From Draconibacterium orientale (GTDB taxonomy: Bacteria; Bacteroidota; Bacteroidia; Bacteroidales; UBA1556): a stretch of 15,387 bases of DNA. The stretch is from contig DZDC01000010.1 in the NCBI GenBank assembly GCA_022736595.1, positions 14,938 to 30,324 on the forward strand, given 5' to 3'. Made by a program: the position numbers and the translations under genes. The notes under the pieces were generated by a model. The model was not told the origin of the DNA. It saw only the letters and a list, made by a program, of their open reading frames with translations, and did no database searches. This document shows positions 1 to 7,258 of this stretch, piece after piece; positions within the stretch are counted from its first letter, which is position 1, and each line of letters starts with the position of its first letter.

Positions 1-75
1 TCTTTGTTTTGCTGGTCTTTGTTTTGCTGGTCTTTGTTTTGCTGATCTTTATTCTGCTGATTTTGATTTTGTTGT
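1..75. repeat. 15-bp tandem repeat inside batC (about 5 visible copies)
   Basis: Copies begin at 1, 16, 31, 46 and 61. The first two are identical (TCTTTGTTTTGCTGG). The third differs at its last base, the fourth at three positions, and the fifth is more degenerate. The period is five codons and keeps the frame, so on the minus strand each unit adds D-Q-Q-N-K (or a close variant) to the BatC tail. The array touches the window edge and may continue beyond it. The gradient from degenerate (61-75) to perfect (1-30) copies suggests expansion toward the left. Confidence 0.95.
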
Positions 76-548
76 TTTTTCAATTTTTGCTGTGCATAAG
101 CTAAATTGTAGCGGGTTTGCGCATCGGAAGGGTTGATGCGTAGGGCGTTTTTATACGAAACGATGCTTTTTTCGTACTGTTCGGCTTGGAGTTGGCTGTT
201 GCCTAGATTGTGCCAAAGTTTTGCCTTCATATCGTTGGTGGTGGCTTGAGGAATAAGGCTTTCGTAAGATTCTGAGGCTTCCTTATAACGCTTTTGCTTG
301 TAGTAATTATTGGCTAAATTGTACCTAGCGGTAAAATAATCACTGCTTTGGTTTAATGCCATAATGTATTTTTCTTCGGCTGCCTTAAAGTCGTTTTTAA
401 GATAGTTTTCGTTGCCCTCTCTCAATTGCTTTTTTGCGTTTTGCGACGGCAGTGTTTGTGCAAAAATAGGGAAGGTTAACACTAAAAATAGGTTTAGCAG
501 CGCCACCAAATAGTATCTTAAAAAGCTCGATTTGTTTTGTATAATCAT
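1..548 (-). CDS. batC: BatC-like TPR protein (partial, 3' end off the left edge)
   Basis: 182 codons are visible from an ATG at 548; no stop occurs before the window edge, so the C-terminus is missing. Residues 10-31 form a signal peptide or membrane anchor ending in PIFAQ. Residues 40-155 carry tetratricopeptide-like helices (for example YFTARYNLANNYYKQKRYKEA, in part, and LWHNLGNSQLQAEQYEKSIV around 111-130). From about residue 157 the protein turns into a low-complexity Q/N/K/D stretch encoded by a 15-bp tandem repeat. It follows batB after 19 bp, as batC does in Bacteroidota Bat operons, where BatC is a TPR protein thought to work with the VWA proteins BatA and BatB at the cell envelope. 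Family assignment rests on TPRs plus operon position; the exact molecular role of BatC is not established. Confidence 0.85.
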   Translation of the reverse strand, partial: MIIQNKSSFLRYYLVALLNLFLVLTFPIFAQTLPSQNAKKQLREGNENYLKNDFKAAEEKYIMALNQSSDYFTARYNLANNYYKQKRYKEASESYESLIPQATTNDMKAKLWHNLGNSQLQAEQYEKSIVSYKNALRINPSDAQTRYNLAYAQQKLKKQQNQNQQNKDQQNKDQQNKDQQNK

Positions 549-567
549 ATTATTCACGTAATTATAA

Positions 568-1632
568 TTATAATTTTGGGTTGCTATTCATTAATTTATG
601 TAAACTGAACTTAATTTTTCGTTCGCTCCAAAGTGCTTCTATTGCCAAGAGGAGTATTGCTACAATGGCAAAAATTTGAAATCTACTTTCGTAGTCTCTA
701 AAAACTTGGGTTTCAAATTCACTCTTTTCCAGTTGATTCAGTTCTTTCAAAATATCTCTGAGGGCACCGGGGTTATTGGCTGCGCTATAATATTTTCCGC
801 CTCCTGCTTTAGCAATTTGCTCAAGCAAACCCTCGTTATATCTACTCACCACGGTATGGCCTTCGGCGTCGGTTTTGTAACCGGTTTTGATCCCGTTTCT
901 ATATTCTGGAACGGGAGCGCCATTATAGGTTCCCATGCCAATGGTATAAACGAGTATGCCCTTTTGACGGGCTTCACTTACCGATTCTATCACCTGTTCT
1001 TCGTGGTCTTCGCCATCGGTAATGATTACTAATATTTGATTGCGACTGGCTGTATTTCCGTTTTCTTTATCCGCTTCAAAGGTGTTTTTAGCTTGCTCCA
1101 CCGCCGATGAAATAGAAGTTCCCTGGGTGCTGATGTATTCGGTATTTACCGAACTTAAAAACATTTTTGCGGCTGCATAATCACTGGTGATGGGAAGTTG
1201 GGTGTAAGCATTACCTGCAAATACTACCATTCCCAATCGATCGCCACTCAATTGGTCAATTAAGCGTGAAATGGCCATTTTAGAGGCACTCAAACGGTTG
1301 GGACTAAGGTCTTCAGCCATCATAGAATTTGAAATATCGAGGGCGATAATGAGGTCGTTGCCTTGACGCTTAACTTTTTGAAGTTTGGAACCCACCTGCG
1401 GATTGGCCAAGGCAAGAATCATCATGGCAAGAGCCATGAGTAAAAGAATGCGCTTTCTGTTTTTTTGCTTATAGCTGAGCTTTGGCATCAAGCGATTTAC
1501 AAATTGGAGTTCTCCCAAAAGGATCCAACGTTTTTTTTCTGCCTTTTGAAGTAGCAGGAGTGCAATGAAAAGTAGGGGTAAAAGTATCAACCCATACAAA
1601 TATTCCGGATGTTCGAATCTGAAAATTTCCAT
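568..1632 (-). CDS. batB: BatB, VWA-domain membrane protein
   Basis: 354 aa. Two membrane segments lie near the N-terminus (about 12-28 and 61-76), then a von Willebrand factor A domain (about 93-300), then a C-terminal membrane helix (about 318-334). The metal-ion-dependent adhesion site looks complete: D99-x-S101-x-S103, T172 in QGTS, and D206 in ITDGED. This layout (N-terminal anchors, VWA domain, C-terminal anchor) is typical of BatA/BatB. It starts 6 bp after the batA stop and is followed by batC after 19 bp, so it is clearly co-transcribed. In Bacteroides the bat genes have been linked to oxygen/stress tolerance and fitness; the binding partner is unknown. It is distinguished from BatA by gene order and by the longer insert between the last VWA strand and the C-terminal helix. 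Confidence 0.92.
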   Translation of the reverse strand: MEIFRFEHPEYLYGLILLPLLFIALLLLQKAEKKRWILLGELQFVNRLMPKLSYKQKNRKRILLLMALAMMILALANPQVGSKLQKVKRQGNDLIIALDISNSMMAEDLSPNRLSASKMAISRLIDQLSGDRLGMVVFAGNAYTQLPITSDYAAAKMFLSSVNTEYISTQGTSISSAVEQAKNTFEADKENGNTASRNQILVIITDGEDHEEQVIESVSEARQKGILVYTIGMGTYNGAPVPEYRNGIKTGYKTDAEGHTVVSRYNEGLLEQIAKAGGGKYYSAANNPGALRDILKELNQLEKSEFETQVFRDYESRFQIFAIVAILLLAIEALWSERKIKFSLHKLMNSNPKL

Positions 1633-1638
1633 GTTTTA

Positions 1639-2643
1639 TTAGGGTTTAATACGAAAATAGGTTAAACGTAAAGTCCATTCTAAAGCTAAAAGTAAGAGTG
1701 CAAGCCAAAGGAAATTGCCAAATTCTTCCGTTTTGTTTTGAAAAATATTGACGTCAATTTTAGATCTTTCGAGCTTGTCAATTTCGTTGTAAATTTCGGA
1801 GAGTTTTTGGTTGTCGGTGGCTCTGAAATATTTACCATCGGTTAGGTTAGCAATTTGCGATAATGATTTTTCGTCAATATCCACTGGCACGCTCATAATT
1901 TGTTCTCCAAAGGGAGTCATTACGGGCATGGGTGCCATTCCTTTTGTGCCCAAACCTATGGTATAAACTCTGATGTTGAATGTTTTAGCAATTTCAGCAG
2001 CGGTTAGAGGATCGATGTTGCCTCTATTTTGAACGCCATCGGTGAGCAAAATCACTACTTTGCTAATGGCTTCGCTTTCTTTAATGCGGTTGAGTGCGGT
2101 TGCCAATCCATCTCCAATGGCTGTTCCATCTTCAATCATTCCGCTTTTTAAGGGTTTAAAAAGACTCTTTAACACCGCATGATCAGTGGTCAACGGACAT
2201 TGGGTGAAGGCTTCGCCGCTAAAGATAACCAGCCCTATACGGTCGTTGGGTCGTTTGTCAATAAATTCAATGGCCACTTTCTTTGCTGCTTCTATTCGGT
2301 TGGGGCGCAAGTCTTGGGCGAGCATACTCCCCGAAATGTCCATGGCCATCACAATGTCAATACCTTCAATGTGCACTTGTTTTTGCTTGTTGCTCGATTG
2401 CGGACGTGCCATAACCACAGTGAGCAAGGCAATAGTAATCATTCTCAAGGCAAAGGGTAAGTGCCTCAGCTTAACTTTCCAATTATCGGTGAGGTTTTCG
2501 GTCCAACTTAGCGAGGGTAAATTCAATGGGGCTATTTGTTTACGATGACGAAAGACATAATGAACCACCAGCAATGGAATTAACAATAGCAACAAAAACC
2601 AATATGGATTGGCAAAATTAATGCCTACAAATGGGTTTATCAT
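1639..2643 (-). CDS. batA: BatA, VWA-domain membrane protein
   Basis: 334 aa. Membrane segments at about 14-31 and 62-79 (BatA N-terminal double-transmembrane pattern), a VWA domain at about 94-290, and a C-terminal membrane helix at about 309-328. The MIDAS is intact: D102-x-S104-x-S106, T174 in DGTAIGDGL, D202 in LTDG. The ATG overlaps the stop of the upstream gene in an ATGA arrangement (2640-2643), which implies translational coupling. BatA is expected to be an inner-membrane VWA protein working with BatB, the DUF58 protein and the MoxR ATPase. It shares the same fold and MIDAS layout with BatB just downstream, consistent with an old tandem duplication. Confidence 0.93.
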   Translation of the reverse strand: MINPFVGINFANPYWFLLLLLIPLLVVHYVFRHRKQIAPLNLPSLSWTENLTDNWKVKLRHLPFALRMITIALLTVVMARPQSSNKQKQVHIEGIDIVMAMDISGSMLAQDLRPNRIEAAKKVAIEFIDKRPNDRIGLVIFSGEAFTQCPLTTDHAVLKSLFKPLKSGMIEDGTAIGDGLATALNRIKESEAISKVVILLTDGVQNRGNIDPLTAAEIAKTFNIRVYTIGLGTKGMAPMPVMTPFGEQIMSVPVDIDEKSLSQIANLTDGKYFRATDNQKLSEIYNEIDKLERSKIDVNIFQNKTEEFGNFLWLALLLLALEWTLRLTYFRIKP

Positions 2644-3590
2644 GCGGTAACCTCCTTTTCTTCAGTGGGTTTTGTTTCATTTACAAAAACATAGCCCCAA
2701 CGCATGGCCAAATCGTTTTCATCGGCCAAAGGCTGGCTTTTGGCAAATTTTACATAATCTGCCGCTCGCAATACCTTTGCACTTTGCTCCTTTAGATCTT
2801 TGGAAAGGGCTATTTTTTCAAGATGAAGGATGATATCGCTACTTACCATTTCCATGGCTGCAAATTGGAATCGCTTTTCCATGTACTCTCTCAGAATATC
2901 AGTAAGTTGAGAGTAAAATTCCTTGGGGTCGCCCTGCTGCCAAAGTTTCATTGCGGACAATTTATCTAGTTTTTGAAGGGCAAGCAGATGGGCAGGTAAA
3001 GCTGGTTTCTTGGGCAAAGGGAGCAGCGGTTGTTTGTTCTTAAGCCTTTTGTAAATGTAATAGCCTAACGCAGCCATTGCCAATGCCAAGAGCGTCCAAA
3101 GGAAATAGGGTAGGTAATCGCGCCAGGTTTTGGGCTCGTCCAGTATGGGTTTGATATCGTTAATTTCCTTTTGCAAATCCACAGTAACGTTTTGTACATC
3201 AATAAATAAGCTGTCTGTTGCTAAATCAACTTTTTGCGTATCTCCTGTGATTTGAAATTGGAATATCTGGGGCGGAATGGCCCACCGTCCGCTATCAAAA
3301 CTGGTGATCAAATATTGTAAATCTATTCTAATTATTCCAGTTTCTAATTTAAAGGTATCAGCTTTTTGAAAGGAAATAACTTCAACGTGTTCACTTAGGG
3401 TATCTTGAATCTTGGGCCATAAAATCACCGCATTGATAGGTTGCTGCACTTCGAAATGTAAAAGTGTCTGTTCTCCAATCAAAAAAGTTTTTTTGTCAAT
3501 TTTGGCAGTTACGGTGGCTTCCTGAGCAAAGGAAAATTTGCTACAAAAAGCCAGAAGTAAAATTATTAAGTATTTAAATTTTAACCACAT
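2640..3590 (-). CDS. Bat-operon membrane protein of unknown function (between DUF58 and batA)
   Basis: 316 aa from the ATG at 3590. The N-terminus is a textbook signal peptide (WLKFKYLIILLLAFCSKFSFAQ) ending at A-Q. Residues about 25-135 look like a beta-rich exported domain, reminiscent of the repeated domains of BatD-type proteins. One membrane helix follows (about 161-181, YFLWTLLALAMAALGYYIY), then a cytoplasmic helical region containing a conserved-looking segment (GDPKEFYSQLTDILREYMEK). Proteins of this shape commonly occupy this slot in Bacteroidota Bat operons and resemble the DUF4381 type, but no biochemical role is known to me. An alternative ATG at 3611 would add seven residues and overlap the DUF58 gene by 17 bp. 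I prefer 3590, because it begins 4 bp after the upstream stop and gives the cleaner signal peptide. The 3' end overlaps batA by 4 bp. Confidence 0.8.
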   Translation of the reverse strand: MWLKFKYLIILLLAFCSKFSFAQEATVTAKIDKKTFLIGEQTLLHFEVQQPINAVILWPKIQDTLSEHVEVISFQKADTFKLETGIIRIDLQYLITSFDSGRWAIPPQIFQFQITGDTQKVDLATDSLFIDVQNVTVDLQKEINDIKPILDEPKTWRDYLPYFLWTLLALAMAALGYYIYKRLKNKQPLLPLPKKPALPAHLLALQKLDKLSAMKLWQQGDPKEFYSQLTDILREYMEKRFQFAAMEMVSSDIILHLEKIALSKDLKEQSAKVLRAADYVKFAKSQPLADENDLAMRWGYVFVNETKPTEEKEVTA

Positions 3591-3594
3591 AATA

Positions 3595-4476
3595 TTAAAA
3601 ACGTCTTTCACGCAAATGAAACAATTGAGTTAAACTTTTAATGGAATCGCCTCCAGTTTGAACAATCACATGGTCAATTCCCGAACTTTTAAAGGATTGA
3701 GTTACATATTTTTGATGATTGATGTACCAGTTTTCATAAGCCCGACGAACCTTGGAGTCGGAAGTATCCACAAATTTTATACTACCACTTTCTTGATCTC
3801 GCACTTGCAATAATCCTAAATCGGGGATGGCCATTTCGGCTTTATCCACAATCTGAATGGCTGCAATGTCGTGCTTGCGAGCTGCAATCTGAAGCGATTC
3901 CTTAAATTGCTGATCGTTAAAATCGGAAAGTACAAAGGCCGTGCATTGCTTTTTTATCACATTGGTAAGGTAGCGAAGCCCTTCTTGCAGATTGGTGCCT
4001 TTGCTTTTGGGTTTAAAGGTAATAAGCTCGCGAATAATTCTCAGAATGTGCGATTTGCCCTTGGCTGGAGCAATGAACTTTTCAACCATATCGGTAAAGA
4101 AAATAACGCCCACTTTGTCGTTGTTTTGAATGGCCGAAAAGGCCAATACCGAAGCAATTTCGGTAATGATATCGGCTTTGAAACTGCTTTGAGTTCCAAA
4201 CTGGTTGCTGTTACTCACATCAATCAATAGCATTACGGTAAGTTCTCGTTCCTCTTCAAATACTTTAATGTAGGGATGATTAAATCGAGCAGTAACATTC
4301 CAATCGATGCTTCTGATGTCGTCACCAAATTGATATTCACGCACTTCGCTAAAAGCCATACCTCTTCCTTTGAAAGCTGAATGATAATGTCCACTGAATA
4401 CCTGATTGGTCATTCGGCGGGTCTTTATCTCAATTTTCCTTACTTTTTGAAGAATTTCTTGAGTTTCGGTTAACAT
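3595..4476 (-). CDS. DUF58 domain protein with VWA-like MIDAS
   Basis: 293 aa with no membrane helix, so probably cytoplasmic or peripherally attached. The DUF58 hallmark GDDIRSIDWNVTAR is at 51-64, followed by a VWA-like core with MIDAS D86-x-S88-x-S90, T161 (GTNL) and D185 (LSDF). DUF58 proteins almost always accompany MoxR ATPases, and the pair is thought to form a chaperone or signalling unit acting on partner VWA proteins. Here it lies 52 bp downstream of moxR and 4 bp upstream of the next gene's preferred start. Start ATG at 4476 gives a full-length family member. Confidence 0.92.
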   Translation of the reverse strand: MLTETQEILQKVRKIEIKTRRMTNQVFSGHYHSAFKGRGMAFSEVREYQFGDDIRSIDWNVTARFNHPYIKVFEEERELTVMLLIDVSNSNQFGTQSSFKADIITEIASVLAFSAIQNNDKVGVIFFTDMVEKFIAPAKGKSHILRIIRELITFKPKSKGTNLQEGLRYLTNVIKKQCTAFVLSDFNDQQFKESLQIAARKHDIAAIQIVDKAEMAIPDLGLLQVRDQESGSIKFVDTSDSKVRRAYENWYINHQKYVTQSFKSSGIDHVIVQTGGDSIKSLTQLFHLRERRF

Positions 4477-4528
4477 TGAATACGAATTAAGTTAGAGAAA
4501 TCAATAATCATAACGGTAGAATGGAAGG

Positions 4529-5518
4529 CTAAGGCACTTCCACCGTATTTAGAATTTCGCTAATGATATCTATGGTATTGATGTTTTCGGCTTCGGCTTC
4601 ATAAGTAAGCCCAATGCGATGGCGGAGTACGTCGGCACAAACGGCTCTCACATCTTCCGGAATCACATAGCCTCTGCGTTTGATAAAGGCATACGCTTTT
4701 GCAGCCAAAGCCATATTGATACTGGCTCTGGGCGAAGCTCCATAGCTGATGTAATGGGTAAATTTATCAAGCCCATATTTTGCAGGATAACGTGTTGCAA
4801 AAACGATATCGGTGATGTAGTTTTCAATTTTCTCATCCACATATACTTTCTTAACAATATCCCTAGCTTTAATGATGTCGTCGATGGATACAATTTTCTG
4901 TGCACTGGGTTTATTTCCGCTAATTTGCGAGCGCAAAATGGCCTTTTCTTCTTCTTTAGAAGGATAATCGATCACCACTTTCAACATAAAGCGGTCCATT
5001 TGAGCTTCGGGAAGGGGATAAGTGCCTTCTTGTTCAATGGGATTTTGGGTCGCCAGCACCAAGAAAGGATTGGGAAGGGGATAAGTTTGGTCGCCAAGGG
5101 TAACTTGACGCTCCTGCATAGCTTCCAAAAGAGCACTTTGTACCTTGGCTGGGGCTCGGTTTATTTCATCTGCCAATATAAAATTGGCAAAAATGGGTCC
5201 TTTACGGGTTTCGAAGGTTTCTTTCTTTTGACTGTAAATAAGGGTTCCCAAAAGATCAGCGGGTAGTAAATCAGGGGTAAACTGAATTCTGCTAAAATGA
5301 CCGTTTACTGCATTTGCAAGCGAGGTAATGGCCAGTGTCTTTGCTAGTCCCGGAACTCCTTCAAGTAAAATGTGGCCGTTGGTTAAAAGTCCAATCAATA
5401 GACGCTCTACCATCGCTTTCTGACCCACAATTACTTTGCCCATTTCCATGTTGATCAAGTCAACAAAGGAGCTTTCTCTTTGAATCAAATCGTTCAGTTC
5501 TCTAATGTCCAATTCCAT
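4529..5518 (-). CDS. moxR: MoxR-family AAA+ ATPase
   Basis: 329 aa, standard length. Walker A is GVPGLAKT at 54-61, with alanine instead of glycine before the lysine, as is normal for MoxR proteins. Walker B is ILADEIN (D117, E118). Sensor 1 is ATQNP with N159, the arginine-finger segment is QMDRF with R176, and sensor 2 is SPRASI with R264. The C-terminal lid is present. MoxR ATPases are soluble hexameric AAA+ proteins that remodel or activate VWA-containing clients; the likely clients here are the DUF58, BatA and BatB proteins downstream. First gene of the Bat operon; a strong Bacteroidota promoter lies 5587-5617. No Shine-Dalgarno is visible upstream; the region before the ATG is A/T-rich. 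Confidence 0.95.
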   Translation of the reverse strand: MELDIRELNDLIQRESSFVDLINMEMGKVIVGQKAMVERLLIGLLTNGHILLEGVPGLAKTLAITSLANAVNGHFSRIQFTPDLLPADLLGTLIYSQKKETFETRKGPIFANFILADEINRAPAKVQSALLEAMQERQVTLGDQTYPLPNPFLVLATQNPIEQEGTYPLPEAQMDRFMLKVVIDYPSKEEEKAILRSQISGNKPSAQKIVSIDDIIKARDIVKKVYVDEKIENYITDIVFATRYPAKYGLDKFTHYISYGASPRASINMALAAKAYAFIKRRGYVIPEDVRAVCADVLRHRIGLTYEAEAENINTIDIISEILNTVEVP

Positions 5519-5839
5519 ATTATTATAAAGATTAAAATTTTGTTTGCCTTAAGTAATAAAAAATAACGACTTCTAATTGTAGTTGGCAAAGGTAATAGAA
5601 TAGGTAAAATACCCAAAGAAAGGCTTGTTAAAAATAGTTAAGTTACTGAAAATAAATAAGATAAATATTTTTTCCACAAAGATCGATTATCGTGATTTTG
5701 TTTTTGTATCTCAGGCAAATATTCTTCAATACAACAAAATAAAAAGAAGAAAAATATGTTTTAAGTACATTGAATAAGGATTGGTGTGATGGTTAATCAT
5801 TTTCTTTATTTTAGCGGTTCTATTTTAAAATGTCAATTT
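5519..5839. other. AT-rich divergent intergenic region (moxR / outer-membrane protein)
   Basis: 321 bp without a convincing gene. The left part holds the Bat promoter (5587-5617). The right part is very A/T-rich with A-runs (about 5735-5755). No exact TAnnTTTG exists on the plus strand upstream of the barrel gene. The nearest approaches are TGATTTTG at 5693-5700, TATGTTTT at 5755-5762 and TATTTTAG at 5807-5814, each with one mismatch, and none has a well-spaced -33 element. No strong hairpin or riboswitch-like structure was recognised by eye. Confidence 0.6.
5587..5617 (-). promoter_or_regulatory. Predicted Bat operon promoter (TTTG-N19-TACCTTTG)
   Basis: On the minus strand, TTTG (5617-5614) is separated by 19 nt from TACCTTTG (5594-5587). 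This matches the Bacteroidota primary-sigma consensus of a TTG-type -33 element and a TAnnTTTG -7 element in both sequence and spacing. Transcription would start near 5580, giving a leader of about 60 nt before the moxR ATG at 5518. This is a prediction from motif and position only. Confidence 0.7.
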
Positions 5840-6499
5840 ATGAAATTATTTCAACTTGTCGTTGTTTTTATATCGCTGGTAATGTTGAGCTTATCGAGTT
5901 ACGGCCAGCTCCGATTTGGAGGAAAATTAGGAGGCGCTTCTACCAATTTGACGGGTATTGGGCTGCCTAACTTTGTTCCTGAACCTAAAATTAAGTTTAT
6001 TGGTGGTGCTTTGGTTCATTACGGATTCATAAAGCGAATGGGGCTACAAGCTGAATTTCTGTACAGTGGAAAGGGATCTGCATTTTCGTATACTGAGGAA
6101 CAATACTTGGGCATTTATAGTGGTAAAGTGACCATGAAGCAAGACCTGGGTTATTTTGCCATTCCTACGATGTTGCAATTTAAAATGGGCGATCGTGATA
6201 ACTACTTTCATATCGATGGAGGCCTGGTATTCAACTTCTTAGTTCATGAAAAGTTTAAAGGAACAGTACAAATTGTCAACGACAAAGGTGAAGAAGTGAT
6301 CTATGATTATCCTCGCAAAAGAAGTCCTAATACCTACGACTTGGGCTATGCCTTTGGATTTGGCTTGTTGGCCAACGGACTCAATTTTGATTTTCGACTT
6401 GAATTTGGTACCGACGAAGTGTTCGATACTGAAGAAGGCGATCCCAAAATTCTCAATAAATCTTTTCAAGTTTCAGTAGGCTATACCTTTGGTCGTTAA
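5840..6499 (+). CDS. Outer-membrane beta-barrel protein (PF13568-like porin family)
   Basis: 219 aa from the ATG at 5840. Residues 1-22 are a signal peptide (MKLFQLVVVFISLVMLSLSS, then YGQ). The mature part begins with a strand rich in glycine and aromatics (LRFGGKLGGASTNL) and continues with alternating amphipathic strands, including a segment around 50-65 (GLQAEFLYSGKGSAF) typical of the 'outer membrane protein beta-barrel' family of Bacteroidota. It ends VGYTFGR, an aromatic-containing terminal strand. It is expected to be a small outer-membrane barrel; cargo or ligand cannot be inferred. An in-frame ATG at 5786 would put 18 extra residues before the signal peptide and is less likely. Stands alone on the plus strand, with its stop 4 bp from the stop of the convergent gene. 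Confidence 0.82.
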   Translation: MKLFQLVVVFISLVMLSLSSYGQLRFGGKLGGASTNLTGIGLPNFVPEPKIKFIGGALVHYGFIKRMGLQAEFLYSGKGSAFSYTEEQYLGIYSGKVTMKQDLGYFAIPTMLQFKMGDRDNYFHIDGGLVFNFLVHEKFKGTVQIVNDKGEEVIYDYPRKRSPNTYDLGYAFGFGLLANGLNFDFRLEFGTDEVFDTEEGDPKILNKSFQVSVGYTFGR

Positions 6500-6503
6500 G
6501 TTG

Positions 6504-6890
6504 CTAAGCCATCGAGCGGGGCAAGATTATCAGGCCAATAAAGGTTCTGAAAACGGCTCTTATTCCCACTAAAATAATTTTTATAAAGTGCCAAATACCA
6601 AAAGATTTGCCTAAAAATAAGGCGGCAAAATCGGGCTGTGTTTCTAAAATGGCAAACATGCGATGCAGCTTAATTCGAAGTAAATGGTGGGGATTGATTA
6701 ACGCTAAAGCTGCATCGTAATAAGGTAATTTCCAAGGAGATCGCAGTATTGCATCAATGAGCTTGCTTTGATTTTGGGAAACTTCCTCTTCAAGAATCGT
6801 TTCGGCACGCAAATACAACTCCCGCGTTTGTATATTGGGCTCTTTGCCGATCAGATAATGGCAGAAAATAGCTACCTCATTCTTTTTCAT
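6504..6890 (-). CDS. Small protein of unknown function, membrane-associated C-terminus
   Basis: 128 aa. I do not recognise a family. The N-terminal two thirds look helical and soluble, with phrases such as FCHYLIGKEPN and SPWKLPYYDAALALINPHH. Residues about 98-123 (FIKIILVGIRAVFRTFIGLI) form a hydrophobic or amphipathic helix ending in PRSMA, suggesting a membrane anchor. It overlaps the DUF2304 gene by 14 bp (6877-6890), so it is translationally coupled to it and is third in a cluster behind a GT2 glycosyltransferase. Codon use looks like its neighbours, and the overlap argues that it is a real gene. A role as an accessory subunit of the glycosyltransferase is a guess from context only. Confidence 0.7.
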   Translation of the reverse strand: MKKNEVAIFCHYLIGKEPNIQTRELYLRAETILEEEVSQNQSKLIDAILRSPWKLPYYDAALALINPHHLLRIKLHRMFAILETQPDFAALFLGKSFGIWHFIKIILVGIRAVFRTFIGLIILPRSMA

Positions 6891-7248
6891 GGGCTTCCAT
6901 TTTGAGCATTTTCTCTTTCAGAAGGGCAAGTTCTTGACTCAATACTTTGTTTTTATCGTGCAGTTTTGAAACCACAATACTTAAGTGGAGAAGATAAATT
7001 AAAATGGCAAATATAGCCACTGTAAAAACTAAATTAGGAGCCAAATATACCCCTAAAAGTTGGGCAAAAAAGTCTAATCCTTGCCTCCATAACGAAAATA
7101 CAATGAGCAATATGGTACTCGAAAACCAAAATATGGCGTATTCTTCGCGAAGTTTTCCTTTGATTATCAATTTGCTTACATAAATCAGAAAAAGTAAGCT
7201 TACCACAATGGCAATGATTTGAATTCGATACGAATAGTAAGTTTCCAT
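6877..7248 (-). CDS. DUF2304 family small membrane protein
   Basis: 123 aa. Three hydrophobic segments are visible: about 8-28 (RIQIIAIVVSLLFLIYVSKL), 38-53 (YAIFWFSSTILLIVFS) and 71-93, followed by a charged coiled-coil-like tail (about 94-123, ending EKMLKMEAHEKE). The REEYAIFW segment after the first helix is the recognisable DUF2304 pattern. DUF2304 proteins are usually found next to GT2 glycosyltransferases in surface-polysaccharide and lipid-linked sugar loci. Here the gene starts 10 bp after the GT2 stop and overlaps the next gene by 14 bp. Function unproven; it probably sits in the inner membrane and may anchor or regulate the glycosyltransferase. Confidence 0.82.
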   Translation of the reverse strand: METYYSYRIQIIAIVVSLLFLIYVSKLIIKGKLREEYAIFWFSSTILLIVFSLWRQGLDFFAQLLGVYLAPNLVFTVAIFAILIYLLHLSIVVSKLHDKNKVLSQELALLKEKMLKMEAHEKE

Positions 7249-7258
7249 ACGTTACAAT

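Noticed and set aside
1..75. CRISPR-like array
   Set aside because: Units are 15 bp, directly adjacent with no spacers, and stay in the batC reading frame, so this is a coding tandem repeat.
4619..5266. Long plus-strand open frame (215 codons) opposite moxR
   Set aside because: It lies fully inside the strongly supported moxR gene on the other strand and its translation is rich in Cys, His and Phe with no recognisable domain. It is a mirror frame.
5684..5692. Short inverted repeat CGAT-T-ATCG in the intergenic region
   Set aside because: Four-base arms in AT-rich DNA are expected by chance, and no second copy or extended symmetry was seen.
5781..5814. Possible plus-strand promoter TTG-N23-TATTTTAG for the barrel gene
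   Set aside because: One mismatch in the -7 element and an overlong spacer; too weak to annotate, although the same variant octamer appears upstream of the carbonic anhydrase gene (10908-10915).
5786..5839. N-terminal extension of the barrel protein starting at ATG 5786
   Set aside because: It would place 18 residues in front of a standard signal peptide; the ATG at 5840 explains the export signal better.
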